From an uncultured Clostridia bacterium (GTDB taxonomy: Bacteria; Bacillota; Clostridia; Christensenellales; CAG-138): 49,421 bases of DNA. Positions 32,421 through 39,866 of this stretch are shown piece after piece (within the stretch, counting starts at the first letter, position 1; each line of letters begins with the position of its first letter). The stretch covers positions 1 to 49,421 of the forward strand of contig CAJOKM010000005.1 of assembly GCA_905235205.1 (NCBI GenBank). Direction: 5' to 3'. Both the position numbers and the translations under genes were made by a program. Below the pieces are notes generated by a model. That model ran no database searches. It had not been told where the DNA came from and saw only the letters and a list, made by a program, of their open reading frames with translations.

Positions 32421-33818
32421 TTACAGCATATCCATCGCGCCGCGCAGCGTACACCGGCGGGTCCTGGTGAACGTCCGCGCGCTGGTAAGTCCCTCTCCGG
32501 TAGGGGTCGCGATGGTGAAGGTCGTGAAACCTTCACCACCGAACCCGATGCCTGCGTAGGAGGGACCGTTTTTCACAAAGATCGTCGTGTCCAGCGCCTG
32601 AGAAGCGCGGGAAAGGTTCTCCACGTTCGTGGAGTGCATGTGCGCCGAATGGTGATTCCCGTGTTCCGCCTCCACCGCGCAGGCAATGGCCTCGTCCACG
32701 TTCTCCACAAACACGACCGGCATGACCGGCATCAGCATCTCCGTCGTGACGAACGGATGGTCCTTGGTCGTGACCGTCACGACCAGCCGCGGATTGCCCT
32801 GTACGGGGATCCCGGCGCTCTGAAGCAGATATGCCGCGTCGCGTCCGACGAAATCCCGGTTGATCACATATTTCCCGTCCTTTTTCAAAAGGACCGTGTC
32901 TAAAAGCTTCTGCGCCTGTGCGCCGTCTATGAGCTGCGCGCCGTTTCTTACCATGCCCGCCACCAGCGCTTCGCCCACCGATCTGACCGCAAAGGTTTCC
33001 TTTTCGGAAATGCAGGGAATGTTGTTTTCAAAGCTCGCTCCGTCCACGATATCCTTGGCGGCGCGTTCGATATTCGCCGTTTCATCGACGATCACCGGCG
33101 GATTGCCGGGGCCCGCGCCGATGACCTTTTTGCCGCTCTTCATCGCCATGGACACGATCGCTTCCCCGCCGGTCACCGCGAGAAGACGGATCGCGGGATG
33201 GCTCATCAGCCGCTGGGAGCTTGCAATGGACGGTTCCTGAACCGCATAGAGCAGCGGTCCGGGCGCGCCTGCCGCCACCGCTGCCTGATTGAGAACCTCG
33301 ATGGCCATAGCGGAACACTTTTTCGCAGCGGGATGCGGCGCGAACACGACCGTGTTTCCGGCAGCCGTCATACCGATCCCGTTGTTGATCACCGTCGCCA
33401 CGGGATTCGTGGAGGGCGTGATGGAACCGATGACCCCGAAAGGTGCCGGGAAGATCAGCGTCAGCCCCTCGTCGCCTGTGACGGCGCGCGGCTCCAAATC
33501 CTCAACGCCGGGCGTTTTCTGCGCCGCGAGCAGACACTTGGCCGTTTTGTGCGCGATGGAGCCGTACTTCGTTTCTTCAAACGCCGCTTTTGCCAGTTCC
33601 TCCGCGTGCTCGATCGCCGCCCTGCGCATGGCTTCCACGATCGTTCGCCGCTTTTCCATGCCGACCCGCACAAACTCCTTCTGCGCCCGGAGCGCCGCTT
33701 CGATGCAGTCGTCCATCTCCGCAAAGAAGCACGCGTTCGCCTCGGACGCTTCTGTCAAAGGCTGCATCTGCCGCACCACATCCGCAATGATTCGTTCGAT
33801 CTGTTCCTGTGAAAGCAT
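32421..33818 (-). CDS. CoA-acylating aldehyde dehydrogenase (PduP/EutE family), BMC core enzyme
   Basis: 465 aa. Residues 1-19 (MLSQEQIERIIADVVRQMQ) form an amphipathic helix typical of BMC cargo tags. The catalytic Cys is C269 in FENNIPCISEKE, and the cofactor-binding GAGPGNPPV and TPSTNPVAT blocks match PduP/EutE. It turns the aldehyde made inside the shell into acyl-CoA with NAD. It is the signature enzyme of nearly all aldehyde-oxidising compartments. The next step would be taken by PduL. The aldehyde is unknown; acetaldehyde, propionaldehyde, lactaldehyde and glycolaldehyde are all possible. Confidence 0.95.
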   Translation of the reverse strand: MLSQEQIERIIADVVRQMQPLTEASEANACFFAEMDDCIEAALRAQKEFVRVGMEKRRTIVEAMRRAAIEHAEELAKAAFEETKYGSIAHKTAKCLLAAQKTPGVEDLEPRAVTGDEGLTLIFPAPFGVIGSITPSTNPVATVINNGIGMTAAGNTVVFAPHPAAKKCSAMAIEVLNQAAVAAGAPGPLLYAVQEPSIASSQRLMSHPAIRLLAVTGGEAIVSMAMKSGKKVIGAGPGNPPVIVDETANIERAAKDIVDGASFENNIPCISEKETFAVRSVGEALVAGMVRNGAQLIDGAQAQKLLDTVLLKKDGKYVINRDFVGRDAAYLLQSAGIPVQGNPRLVVTVTTKDHPFVTTEMLMPVMPVVFVENVDEAIACAVEAEHGNHHSAHMHSTNVENLSRASQALDTTIFVKNGPSYAGIGFGGEGFTTFTIATPTGEGLTSARTFTRTRRCTLRGAMDML

Positions 33819-33891
33819 TTTTCCGCTCCCTCTTTTTGCTCTTTTTCCGCTCTGCGCCCCGCCGCTGTTTTATCCTACGGCTTATTTCCGC

Positions 33892-34506
33892 TTATTTGCC
33901 CGACCGGTTCGCCTCTCCGGTTACAATCCGATGAAACTGCTCCGCCGGCGTTGAATCGACCTTACGTCCGCGATACGGGTTCGGAACCCGATCCGCATCG
34001 TCAATGGTAATGCTGCGGACCGGCGCCGCCTGCCGTGCGGGTACGGTTTCCGGTCCCGCGTTTCCCGGTTTTTCGGTCCTCTGCACGGGCGCTTTGACCG
34101 GTTCCGGCTTCGGTTCCGGCTTCGGTTCCGGCGTCTTGACCGGTTCCGGCTTCGGTTCCGGCGCTTTGACCGGTTCGATCGCCTGCGGTTCCGTCTTTCC
34201 GGCGGCTTTTTCACCGTATTTCTTATAGCAGACGGCGCCGTTCATCTCGACCTGATCCACGATGCCGACGATTGCCATATCCACCGGACGTTTGTCCGTT
34301 TGCTCCGTCTGGCGGGCGCTGCTGCCGTTGACGCACATGACCAGCTCGCCCTCTCCCGCGCCGACCAGATCCAGCGCGACGCGCGGCTGTCCGGAGGACT
34401 TCCGGGTATCGATGTTCCATTCCTCCACGATCAAAAGCTTGCTGCCGAGCAGCTTTTCCGTTTTGTTCGTGCTGACCACGTTGCCTTTCACCACCGCAAG
34501 AATCAT
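33892..34506 (-). CDS. BMC-P vertex protein with long Pro-rich C-terminal extension
   Basis: 204 aa, about twice the usual length. Residues 1-90 are an EutN/CcmL domain (MILAVVKGNVVSTNKTEKLL, then VDMAIVGIVDQV). Residues 100-165 are a Lys/Pro/Glu-rich stretch with repeated PEPKPEPVK units. Residues 166-204 are a short Arg-rich tail with PNPYRGRKVDS and AEQFHRIVTG. The start overlaps the upstream gene in ATGA. The extension is not part of any vertex protein I know. It could reach into the lumen to bind cargo, or outward to tether the shell; the tail looks like a peptide ligand. The G+C pattern is unchanged across it. Confidence 0.9.
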   Translation of the reverse strand: MILAVVKGNVVSTNKTEKLLGSKLLIVEEWNIDTRKSSGQPRVALDLVGAGEGELVMCVNGSSARQTEQTDKRPVDMAIVGIVDQVEMNGAVCYKKYGEKAAGKTEPQAIEPVKAPEPKPEPVKTPEPKPEPKPEPVKAPVQRTEKPGNAGPETVPARQAAPVRSITIDDADRVPNPYRGRKVDSTPAEQFHRIVTGEANRSGK

Positions 34507-35093
34507 GGAGAACCTCCCTTGTCGTTTAAAATGGTCACGCCCAGTTCCTTCGCCTCATCCCGCGCGTACGGTGTGATGATGGCGCCCGGCGCGGCCTCCA
34601 GTTCGCGCTTGCCCTGCCGGTAACACGCCGCCACCTCTGCCGCCGTAACCAGAGTCGGCGCCGACCTTGCGGACGGCTCCTCCGGCAGGTATACAATGTG
34701 CGCTCCGTCTTCCGCGATCTGCCGAAGACAGGTCTTCAGCCGTTTCGGAACACGGTTTTGCGCCAGGCCGCTTCGGATCGTCACCTCCGCGCCGCTCATT
34801 AAAAGCCGCGCCGTGAGGTCCGCAAAGAAGCAATCGTCCCTTAGCTCCGCTACCCGCCGGTAGAACGCCGGCGACGGCGTCATGACGCTCGCCCGGAGCA
34901 CCTTCGGAACCATCTGCATCACGGTTCGCCGGATCGCAGGATCATTCACGTCTAAAAACCGGTCCGTCCGCAGTTCGCCCGGGATACGGTTTACGTCCCC
35001 GACAAGATACGCGTCGGTGATCTGTCCGGTCAGTCCGCCCGCGGTCAGATAATCGGGGATCAGCACCAAATGGATTGTCCGCGGCGCGCTCAT
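34503..35093 (-). CDS. BMC-associated protein of unknown function
   Basis: 196 aa, soluble, no cargo-tag helix. It is translationally coupled on both sides (ATGA overlaps with pduL and with the BMC-P gene), which implies a closely linked job. The C-terminal part has LVTAAEVAACYRQGKREL and ITPYARDEAKELGVTI, a pattern I recall from conserved unknown proteins of ethanolamine- and propanediol-type BMC operons. That link is from memory and uncertain. No catalytic motif is recognised. Confidence 0.8.
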   Translation of the reverse strand: MSAPRTIHLVLIPDYLTAGGLTGQITDAYLVGDVNRIPGELRTDRFLDVNDPAIRRTVMQMVPKVLRASVMTPSPAFYRRVAELRDDCFFADLTARLLMSGAEVTIRSGLAQNRVPKRLKTCLRQIAEDGAHIVYLPEEPSARSAPTLVTAAEVAACYRQGKRELEAAPGAIITPYARDEAKELGVTILNDKGGSP

Positions 35094-35740
35094 AGCGTAT
35101 CCTCACACACGCCGCGAAGAAGCATATCGTTTACGATGCCGGCGGCGTTTGCCTCGTCGGTATCGACGTGCGCTTCCAAAAGCGCCTTGTCCGAAACGCG
35201 GACAGCCACCCGCATCAGGACCGTCGGCCGCTCTCCCTGTGTGATCAGCGAAACGAAGCTTCCGTTTTTCAGGCGGAACGTGTCCGCAAGATCCGACGGT
35301 ACATGCAGATGCCGCATCGCAACGATAACGCCCTCGCGAATCGTCAGGGAGCCGTTCGGTCCTTCCAGCGTCAGCGATTCGGAACCGGAAATGTCACCCG
35401 ACATCCGAAGGCAGGGCTTGATGCCCAATTTGAAACAGTCGGACCGGCTGATCTCCACCTGCGTCACGGGCCGAAGCGGTCCGAGAATGCGAACCTTCTC
35501 AAGCGTCCCTTTGGGACCGCGCAGCGTGACCGTCTCGTTACAGGCATACTGCCCAAGCTGAACCAGGTCCTTTTGATGTGTCAGACGGTACCCTTCCCCG
35601 AATAAACAGACAAGCGCGGATGCGTCCAAATGCACATGCCGATTGCTGACACTGACGGGAAGCAGAAGCTTCCCCGTTTCGCGGTATTGTTCGGCCAGCA
35701 ATTCCTGACGTACCCGTGCTTTCAGTTCCGTTTGATTCAT
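35090..35740 (-). CDS. pduL: Phosphate acyltransferase PduL
   Basis: 216 aa. PduL converts acyl-CoA and phosphate to acyl phosphate and frees CoA inside the compartment. The zinc-binding His sets are visible in VSVSNRHVHLD and in MRHLHVPSD. The first 18 residues (MNQTELKARVRQELLAEQ) can form the short amphipathic helix that acts as a cargo tag in other PduL proteins. The start at 35740 (GGGAAAGGGACC upstream) gives this helix; an earlier in-frame ATG at 35773 lies within a palindrome of the leader. It is the first gene of the long operon. No acetate kinase gene follows in this window, so the acyl phosphate must be used by an enzyme encoded elsewhere. Confidence 0.94.
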   Translation of the reverse strand: MNQTELKARVRQELLAEQYRETGKLLLPVSVSNRHVHLDASALVCLFGEGYRLTHQKDLVQLGQYACNETVTLRGPKGTLEKVRILGPLRPVTQVEISRSDCFKLGIKPCLRMSGDISGSESLTLEGPNGSLTIREGVIVAMRHLHVPSDLADTFRLKNGSFVSLITQGERPTVLMRVAVRVSDKALLEAHVDTDEANAAGIVNDMLLRGVCEDTL

Positions 35741-35770
35741 TTTGGGGTCCCTTTCCCTGCGAAAAAGGTT

Positions 35771-35822
35771 CATCAGATGTTTGACGATCGAGTCGTATAT
35801 CTTATACTTAATTCATCTGATG
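35771..35822 (-). promoter_or_regulatory. Paired palindromes in the BMC operon leader, candidate GntR operators
   Basis: CATCAGATG (35771-35779) and CATCTGATG (35814-35822) are mirror images, each nearly self-palindromic (CATC-W-GATG), and lie 34 bases apart between the pduL promoter and its ATG. Such placement fits a repressor roadblock or a looped pair. The divergent GntR gene 200 bases away is the natural candidate binder. Binding is inferred. The sites could also pair with each other in the RNA. Confidence 0.5.
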
Positions 35823-35827
35823 ATTTT

Positions 35828-35855
35828 ATTATAACACCAGATTTTTATTTGACAA
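35828..35855 (-). promoter_or_regulatory. Promoter of the BMC/sugar operon
   Basis: On the minus strand TTGTCA (35850-35855) and a perfect TATAAT (35828-35833) are 16 bases apart. The start point would lie just inside the first CATCTGATG palindrome, about 80 bases before pduL. Confidence 0.75.
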
Positions 35856-35943
35856 GACCCAAAATGCTGTTTTTGTATATTTTTTTCGTTTTCCGACCGG
35901 CTTTGTTTCAAAAACGAATGCAGACAATTCCGTGTGTTATTAT

Positions 35944-35971
35944 TTGACAATTCGGGATTTCATGCTACAAT
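35944..35971 (+). promoter_or_regulatory. Promoter of the divergent gntR gene
   Basis: TTGACA (35944-35949) and TACAAT (35966-35971) are 16 bases apart, about 50 bases before the GntR ATG. It is divergent from the BMC promoter, with about 90 A+T-rich bases between. Confidence 0.75.
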
Positions 35972-36021
35972 GTAATTAGGTTAGTTTAAGATTTGACATG
36001 TTTGGATCCGGGAGGGTGGCT

Positions 36022-36732
36022 ATGCCGGCATATATCAGGGCAAAAAAACAGATCCTTCATTTTATCCAGAGCAGGAAACTGACGGTAGGTGACCGGCTTC
36101 CCACCGAAACCGAATTATCCGAGCAGCTCGATATCGGGCGGCTGACGCTTCGGGAAGCGCTGAACGCGCTGAAAAGCGACGGACTGATCCATTCCGTTCA
36201 GGGGCGGGGCACGTTTGTTACCTGCCAGTTTGACCATATCGCCAATTCTCTGAACATCAACTGCGGCGTGACCGAAATGATCGAAACGGCGGGCTATCGT
36301 CCCGGCGTCGCATCCATCCGGAAGAAGCTCGTAAAAGCAGACGCCGCGGTGGCGCGAAGCCTTCACATTCCGGAGGGGACCGACGTTCTGATGTGCGGGC
36401 GCATTCGCCTTGCGGACGACATTCCCGTGGTGTATTCCATGGACTATCTGTCTCCGCGCCTTGCCGCTCCGTTCCTCGGCGTAACGGACGAGAACATATC
36501 TCTCTATGCGTTCATCGAGGATACCTGCGGCATCCAGATGGGTGTGTGCATGACGGAGCTCAAACCCGTGATCGCCGACAAAGCGGCAGCCGAACTTCTG
36601 GATGTTCCGCAGGGTTCTCCCCTTTTGCGCATGCTCGCAACCGTAAACGACGTGTTCGGCGCGCCGCTCATCTACGCGGACGAGCTGTTCCGCCCGGATA
36701 AGTTCGAGTTCATCGTTTCCCGCGGACGATAA
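36022..36732 (+). CDS. GntR-family regulator with UTRA domain (copy 2, divergent)
   Basis: 236 aa. The N-terminal winged helix has GDRLPTETELSEQLDIGR and LREALNALKSDG, and the rest is a UTRA effector-binding domain (VYSMDYLSPRLAAPFLG, GSPLLRMLATVNDVFG). It is a paralogue of copy 1 with matching length. The two recognition helices differ by few residues, so they may compete for the same sites. The ATG at 36022 has GGGAGG upstream; an ATG at 35998 lies before that site. Facing the first BMC gene across a shared control region, it is the likely local regulator. HutC-type members are mostly repressors relieved by a ligand. Confidence 0.92.
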   Translation: MPAYIRAKKQILHFIQSRKLTVGDRLPTETELSEQLDIGRLTLREALNALKSDGLIHSVQGRGTFVTCQFDHIANSLNINCGVTEMIETAGYRPGVASIRKKLVKADAAVARSLHIPEGTDVLMCGRIRLADDIPVVYSMDYLSPRLAAPFLGVTDENISLYAFIEDTCGIQMGVCMTELKPVIADKAAAELLDVPQGSPLLRMLATVNDVFGAPLIYADELFRPDKFEFIVSRGR

Positions 36733-36742
36733 CAATTCACGC

Positions 36743-36774
36743 AAAAAGCTGTCGGACTGCTCCGACAGCTTTTT
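36743..36774. terminator. Bidirectional terminator between gntR and the aldo/keto reductase gene
   Basis: Perfect 14-base arms (36743-36756 and 36761-36774) begin with five A and end with five T around a four-base loop. It serves the convergent gntR (plus) and aldo/keto reductase (minus) genes. Confidence 0.9.
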
Positions 36775-36787
36775 CGTCTGTTTTGGA

Positions 36788-37651
36788 TCAATCGTACAGC
36801 GCGTCCGCGGGCGCTTCCTCCGGAAGGTAGGTGGAAAAGCCTAAAAGCGGCATGCTGTCGATCGCGCTCATATCCTCGGCGCTGATCTCAAAGTCGAACA
36901 CCTGCGTGTTCTGAACAATGCGGGACGGGGTCACGCTCTTGGGCAGCGGCAGCACGTTATGCTGCAGCGCATAGCGGATGCACAGCTGCGCAACGCTTTT
37001 CCCGTACCGGCTTGCCATCTCGGTCAGGAACGGATCGTTCAAAACCATGCCGTTGCCGAGCGGGCTCCACGCCTCTACCAGCATGCCCGCCTGCTGACTG
37101 AATCTGACGTTGTCCATCTGCGTATACCCGGGATGGAACTCGATCTGATTGACCGTCGGCGCGATCTCGGCCGTCTCCATCAGCGCGTCCACGTGTTTTT
37201 TCTCAAAGTTGCTCAGCCCCAGCGCGCGAATCTTCCCGTCGCGATACGCCTGCTCGAAGCCGCGCCAGGTGTCGGCGTTCACGCGCTTCCAGTCCGGATT
37301 GCGGCTCTCCACGCACGGCCAATGAACCAGATACAGGTCCACATACTCCGTTCCAAGCTCCTTCAGCGACGCATCGATCGCGCGAAGCGTCTTGTCATAG
37401 CCGCGCTCGGTGATCCAGTGTTTCGTCGTTACAAACAGCTCCTCCCGTTTGATGCCGCTCTCCCGAATGCCCGCGCCGACCGCATCTTCATTCTCATACG
37501 CCGCCGCCGTGTCGATGTGGCGGTAGCCCGCTTCGATCGCTTTGATCACACCGTTTTTGGCGTCCTCTTTGGAGGACTGCCAGGTGCCGTATCCCACGCA
37601 TGGGATCCTGACTCCGTTGGATAAGGTGAAACAATCCGTCAGTTTTTTCAT
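36788..37651 (-). CDS. Aldo/keto reductase
   Basis: 287 aa, typical for the NADPH-dependent (alpha/beta)8 family. Active-site residues fit the standard set: Asp in GYRHIDTAAAYENE, Tyr in the same block, Lys in FVTTKHW and His in LVHWPC. The cofactor region is LPKSVTPSRI. Such enzymes reduce aldehydes and ketosugars. The ATG at 37651 follows AAAGGAGGC and its own promoter, so the gene is a separate unit from the BMC operon. The substrate is unknown (2,5-diketogluconate reductase-like by general build). Confidence 0.93.
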   Translation of the reverse strand: MKKLTDCFTLSNGVRIPCVGYGTWQSSKEDAKNGVIKAIEAGYRHIDTAAAYENEDAVGAGIRESGIKREELFVTTKHWITERGYDKTLRAIDASLKELGTEYVDLYLVHWPCVESRNPDWKRVNADTWRGFEQAYRDGKIRALGLSNFEKKHVDALMETAEIAPTVNQIEFHPGYTQMDNVRFSQQAGMLVEAWSPLGNGMVLNDPFLTEMASRYGKSVAQLCIRYALQHNVLPLPKSVTPSRIVQNTQVFDFEISAEDMSAIDSMPLLGFSTYLPEEAPADALYD

Positions 37652-37684
37652 GTGTACGCCTCCTTTGGCACGGATTTTATATAT

Positions 37685-37712
37685 AGTATACCACGCGCGG
37701 AGACGATTGAAA
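37685..37712 (-). promoter_or_regulatory. Promoter of the aldo/keto reductase gene
   Basis: On the minus strand TTTCAA (37707-37712) and TATACT (37685-37690) are 16 bases apart, about 30 bases before the ATG. Confidence 0.6.
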
Positions 37713-37780
37713 AGAGGTTTGCGAAATATAATCAGATTTATTCTTTCATTCATCTGCTGAATGAAAACGGTGTGCGCACA

Positions 37781-37808
37781 GAAAAAGCCGCCCTGCGATG
37801 CGGGCAGC
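37781..37808 (-). terminator. Terminator after the two-component system genes
   Basis: On the minus strand GCTGCCC (37802-37808) pairs with GGGCGGC (37787-37793), followed by five T. It lies just past the histidine kinase stop codon. Confidence 0.75.
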
Positions 37809-37826
37809 TTCAAAGCTTCAGATCCT

Positions 37827-39155
37827 CTATGCTTTTTTCGTGCCGCGCGGGAGCCGCACCAGCTTCATGGTGATGATAAACGAGGTGTAGGTCTCGCCGT
37901 CGCTTTCGCAGCGGATCGTTCCGCCCATCGTTTCGACGAGGTTCTTGCAGATGGCAAGCCCGAGTCCGTAGCTGCCTTCCACATGCAGACGGCCTACGTC
38001 GGCGCGATAGAAGCGCTCGAAGATGACTTCGCGTTCGGATTCCTTGATGCCGCGTCCCTCGGTGCGCGCCGTGATCTCGGCTTCACGACGGTGCCTGTGC
38101 GCCGTAACCGATGCGCGCTGACCGCTCGGCGTATACTTGACCGCGTTGTCGAGCAATGCGCACAGCACCTGCTTGAACGCGCTCTCCTCCGCGCAGATAT
38201 AGAGACCGTCCTCCACGTCCGTCACCGTCTCCACGCCCTGCTCATACAGCAGCGATTCGTAACGGAGCGTGCATTCCATGACCGCGTCCGAGAGCGAGAA
38301 CACCGCGTCGTTGCTGTGCCGCGCCGCCTTGTTCTTGATGCGCGCCGATTCAAGCATGCGCGATACCAGCAGATTGATCCGCCGCGCCTCGTCGCGGATC
38401 ACGGCAAAGCGCCGTTCGTTTTCGGTCGGATCGTCCGATGCGGCCAGCTCCGACGTGGACAGGATGATGGCAAGCGGCGTCTTGATCTCGTGCGACGCGT
38501 CGCCGACGAACCGTTCCTGATTCTCCCATGCCAGCTCCACCGGTTCGAGAATGCGTGTCGCCACCGCTTGCATCATCAAAAGCGACGCGCCCGCCAGCGC
38601 GATCACGCCCGCCGCGACCGACAGCTCAAGCCGCACCAGCAGCGACCGGTATCCCGCGTAGTCGATGACCGCGATGAGCAGGATCCCGTCTTCGCCGCGC
38701 TCGACCTCGAAGCAGAGCGTTTCGGCGCTGATCCAGTTGACGGAACGCTTGCTTTTCAGCATAATGTCGAACAGCGCGCGCCACGATTCGGGATCGTCAA
38801 AGTACGCGTAATCGCCGCGCAGCAGCTGGATCTCGTCGCCGTCACCGAGCTCGGTCGCGTTCGGATCGGGCTGCGCCTGTACGATACGAAACAGGTATGC
38901 AGGAAACTGTGTTCCGCCGACCTTCGGTTGGCCGCCGTCCGGCTCGATGAGTTCGATAAAATCGATCTCTGTCTCGGTCTCCACACGCCCGATCTCCCCT
39001 GTCGCGTAGTGCAGCGTTTCATCCAGCGCACGCTTGATGCTGCGGTCCACAAACCGCACGATCACGATTCCCGCCGTCAGAAAGACCACAAACAGGATCA
39101 GACAGACCAGCGAGAACAGCGTCCAGAAGAACCGGCTGTGCGACCGTTTGATCAT
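37827..39155 (-). CDS. Sensor histidine kinase
   Basis: 442 aa. A membrane helix (10-33), an extracytoplasmic domain (about 35-175) and a second helix (177-199) precede the kinase core. The phosphorylated His is H222 in DASHEIKTPLA, the N box is LLDNAVKYT (N337) and the G2 box is GSYGLGLAI. The G1 box, normally DxGxGI, reads TEGRGI (364-370), so the Asp that contacts the adenine is replaced by Thr365. This may weaken ATP binding. The start overlaps the regulator gene in ATGA. The signal sensed is unknown. Confidence 0.93.
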   Translation of the reverse strand: MIKRSHSRFFWTLFSLVCLILFVVFLTAGIVIVRFVDRSIKRALDETLHYATGEIGRVETETEIDFIELIEPDGGQPKVGGTQFPAYLFRIVQAQPDPNATELGDGDEIQLLRGDYAYFDDPESWRALFDIMLKSKRSVNWISAETLCFEVERGEDGILLIAVIDYAGYRSLLVRLELSVAAGVIALAGASLLMMQAVATRILEPVELAWENQERFVGDASHEIKTPLAIILSTSELAASDDPTENERRFAVIRDEARRINLLVSRMLESARIKNKAARHSNDAVFSLSDAVMECTLRYESLLYEQGVETVTDVEDGLYICAEESAFKQVLCALLDNAVKYTPSGQRASVTAHRHRREAEITARTEGRGIKESEREVIFERFYRADVGRLHVEGSYGLGLAICKNLVETMGGTIRCESDGETYTSFIITMKLVRLPRGTKKA

Positions 39156-39829
39156 CTTCTGCTCTCCGCGAGCTTATACCCGAACTTCCGCAGCGTTTCG
39201 ATCTCTACCCTGGTATGCAGGAAACGCAGTTTCTTGCGCAGGAACGAGATATAGACCTCGATGTTGTTGTCCTCGGCGCCGGAGTCGAATCCCCACGCAT
39301 TTTTCAGCAGTTGCTCCTTGCTGACCACGACGTTGCCGTTCGTCATCAATAGATGCATGATCGTAAACTCCTTCTTGCCGAGCCGGATCGTGCGATCGCC
39401 GCATTCAAGCTCACAGGTCGACTTGTTCAGCACGAGATCGCCGAACTTCAGTTCGTCCATGATCACTTCGCCGCGGCGGCGCGTCAGCGCGCGCACGCAC
39501 GCCATCAGTTCCTGCATCTCGAACGGTTTCGTGAGATAATAGTCCGCGCCGAGGTCCAGCCCGTGCACGTAATCCTCGACGCTCGACTTTGCCGTCAGCA
39601 TCAGGATCGGCGTCGCGCTTTCCGCCTCACGCAGCTTCTCCACGATCGTGAATCCGTCGATTTTCGGCAGCATCACGTCCAGGATCAGCAGATCGTACGC
39701 GCCCTCCAGCGCGTGCGCGAGTCCGCTCTCTCCGTCCAGACAGATGTCGCTGTCGAACCGGTTGTCCTTGAGAATCTGTTTGAGCGTTTCCGCCAGATTC
39801 ACTTCATCTTCCACGATCAATACGCGCAT
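39152..39829 (-). CDS. OmpR-family response regulator
   Basis: 225 aa. The receiver domain has acidic residues EDE near the N-terminus, the phosphorylated Asp D51 (LLILDVMLP), Thr in MLTAKS and Lys in LTKPFE. The C-terminal winged helix has KEFTIMHLLMTNGNVV and VYISFLRKKL. It is the partner of the kinase encoded downstream. It starts 37 bases after the ileS stop with an AAGGAG site and no terminator between, so it may be partly cotranscribed with ileS. Confidence 0.95.
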   Translation of the reverse strand: MRVLIVEDEVNLAETLKQILKDNRFDSDICLDGESGLAHALEGAYDLLILDVMLPKIDGFTIVEKLREAESATPILMLTAKSSVEDYVHGLDLGADYYLTKPFEMQELMACVRALTRRRGEVIMDELKFGDLVLNKSTCELECGDRTIRLGKKEFTIMHLLMTNGNVVVSKEQLLKNAWGFDSGAEDNNIEVYISFLRKKLRFLHTRVEIETLRKFGYKLAESRR

Positions 39830-39866
39830 GTCGTGTCTCCTTTCCTTCTGTCACCGGTTGTGTTCT

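Noticed and set aside
34086..34210. Repeated GGTTCCGG-type units as a CRISPR or tandem DNA repeat
   Set aside because: The repeats encode PEPK units in frame within the BMC-P extension. There are no spacers of equal length and no cas genes.
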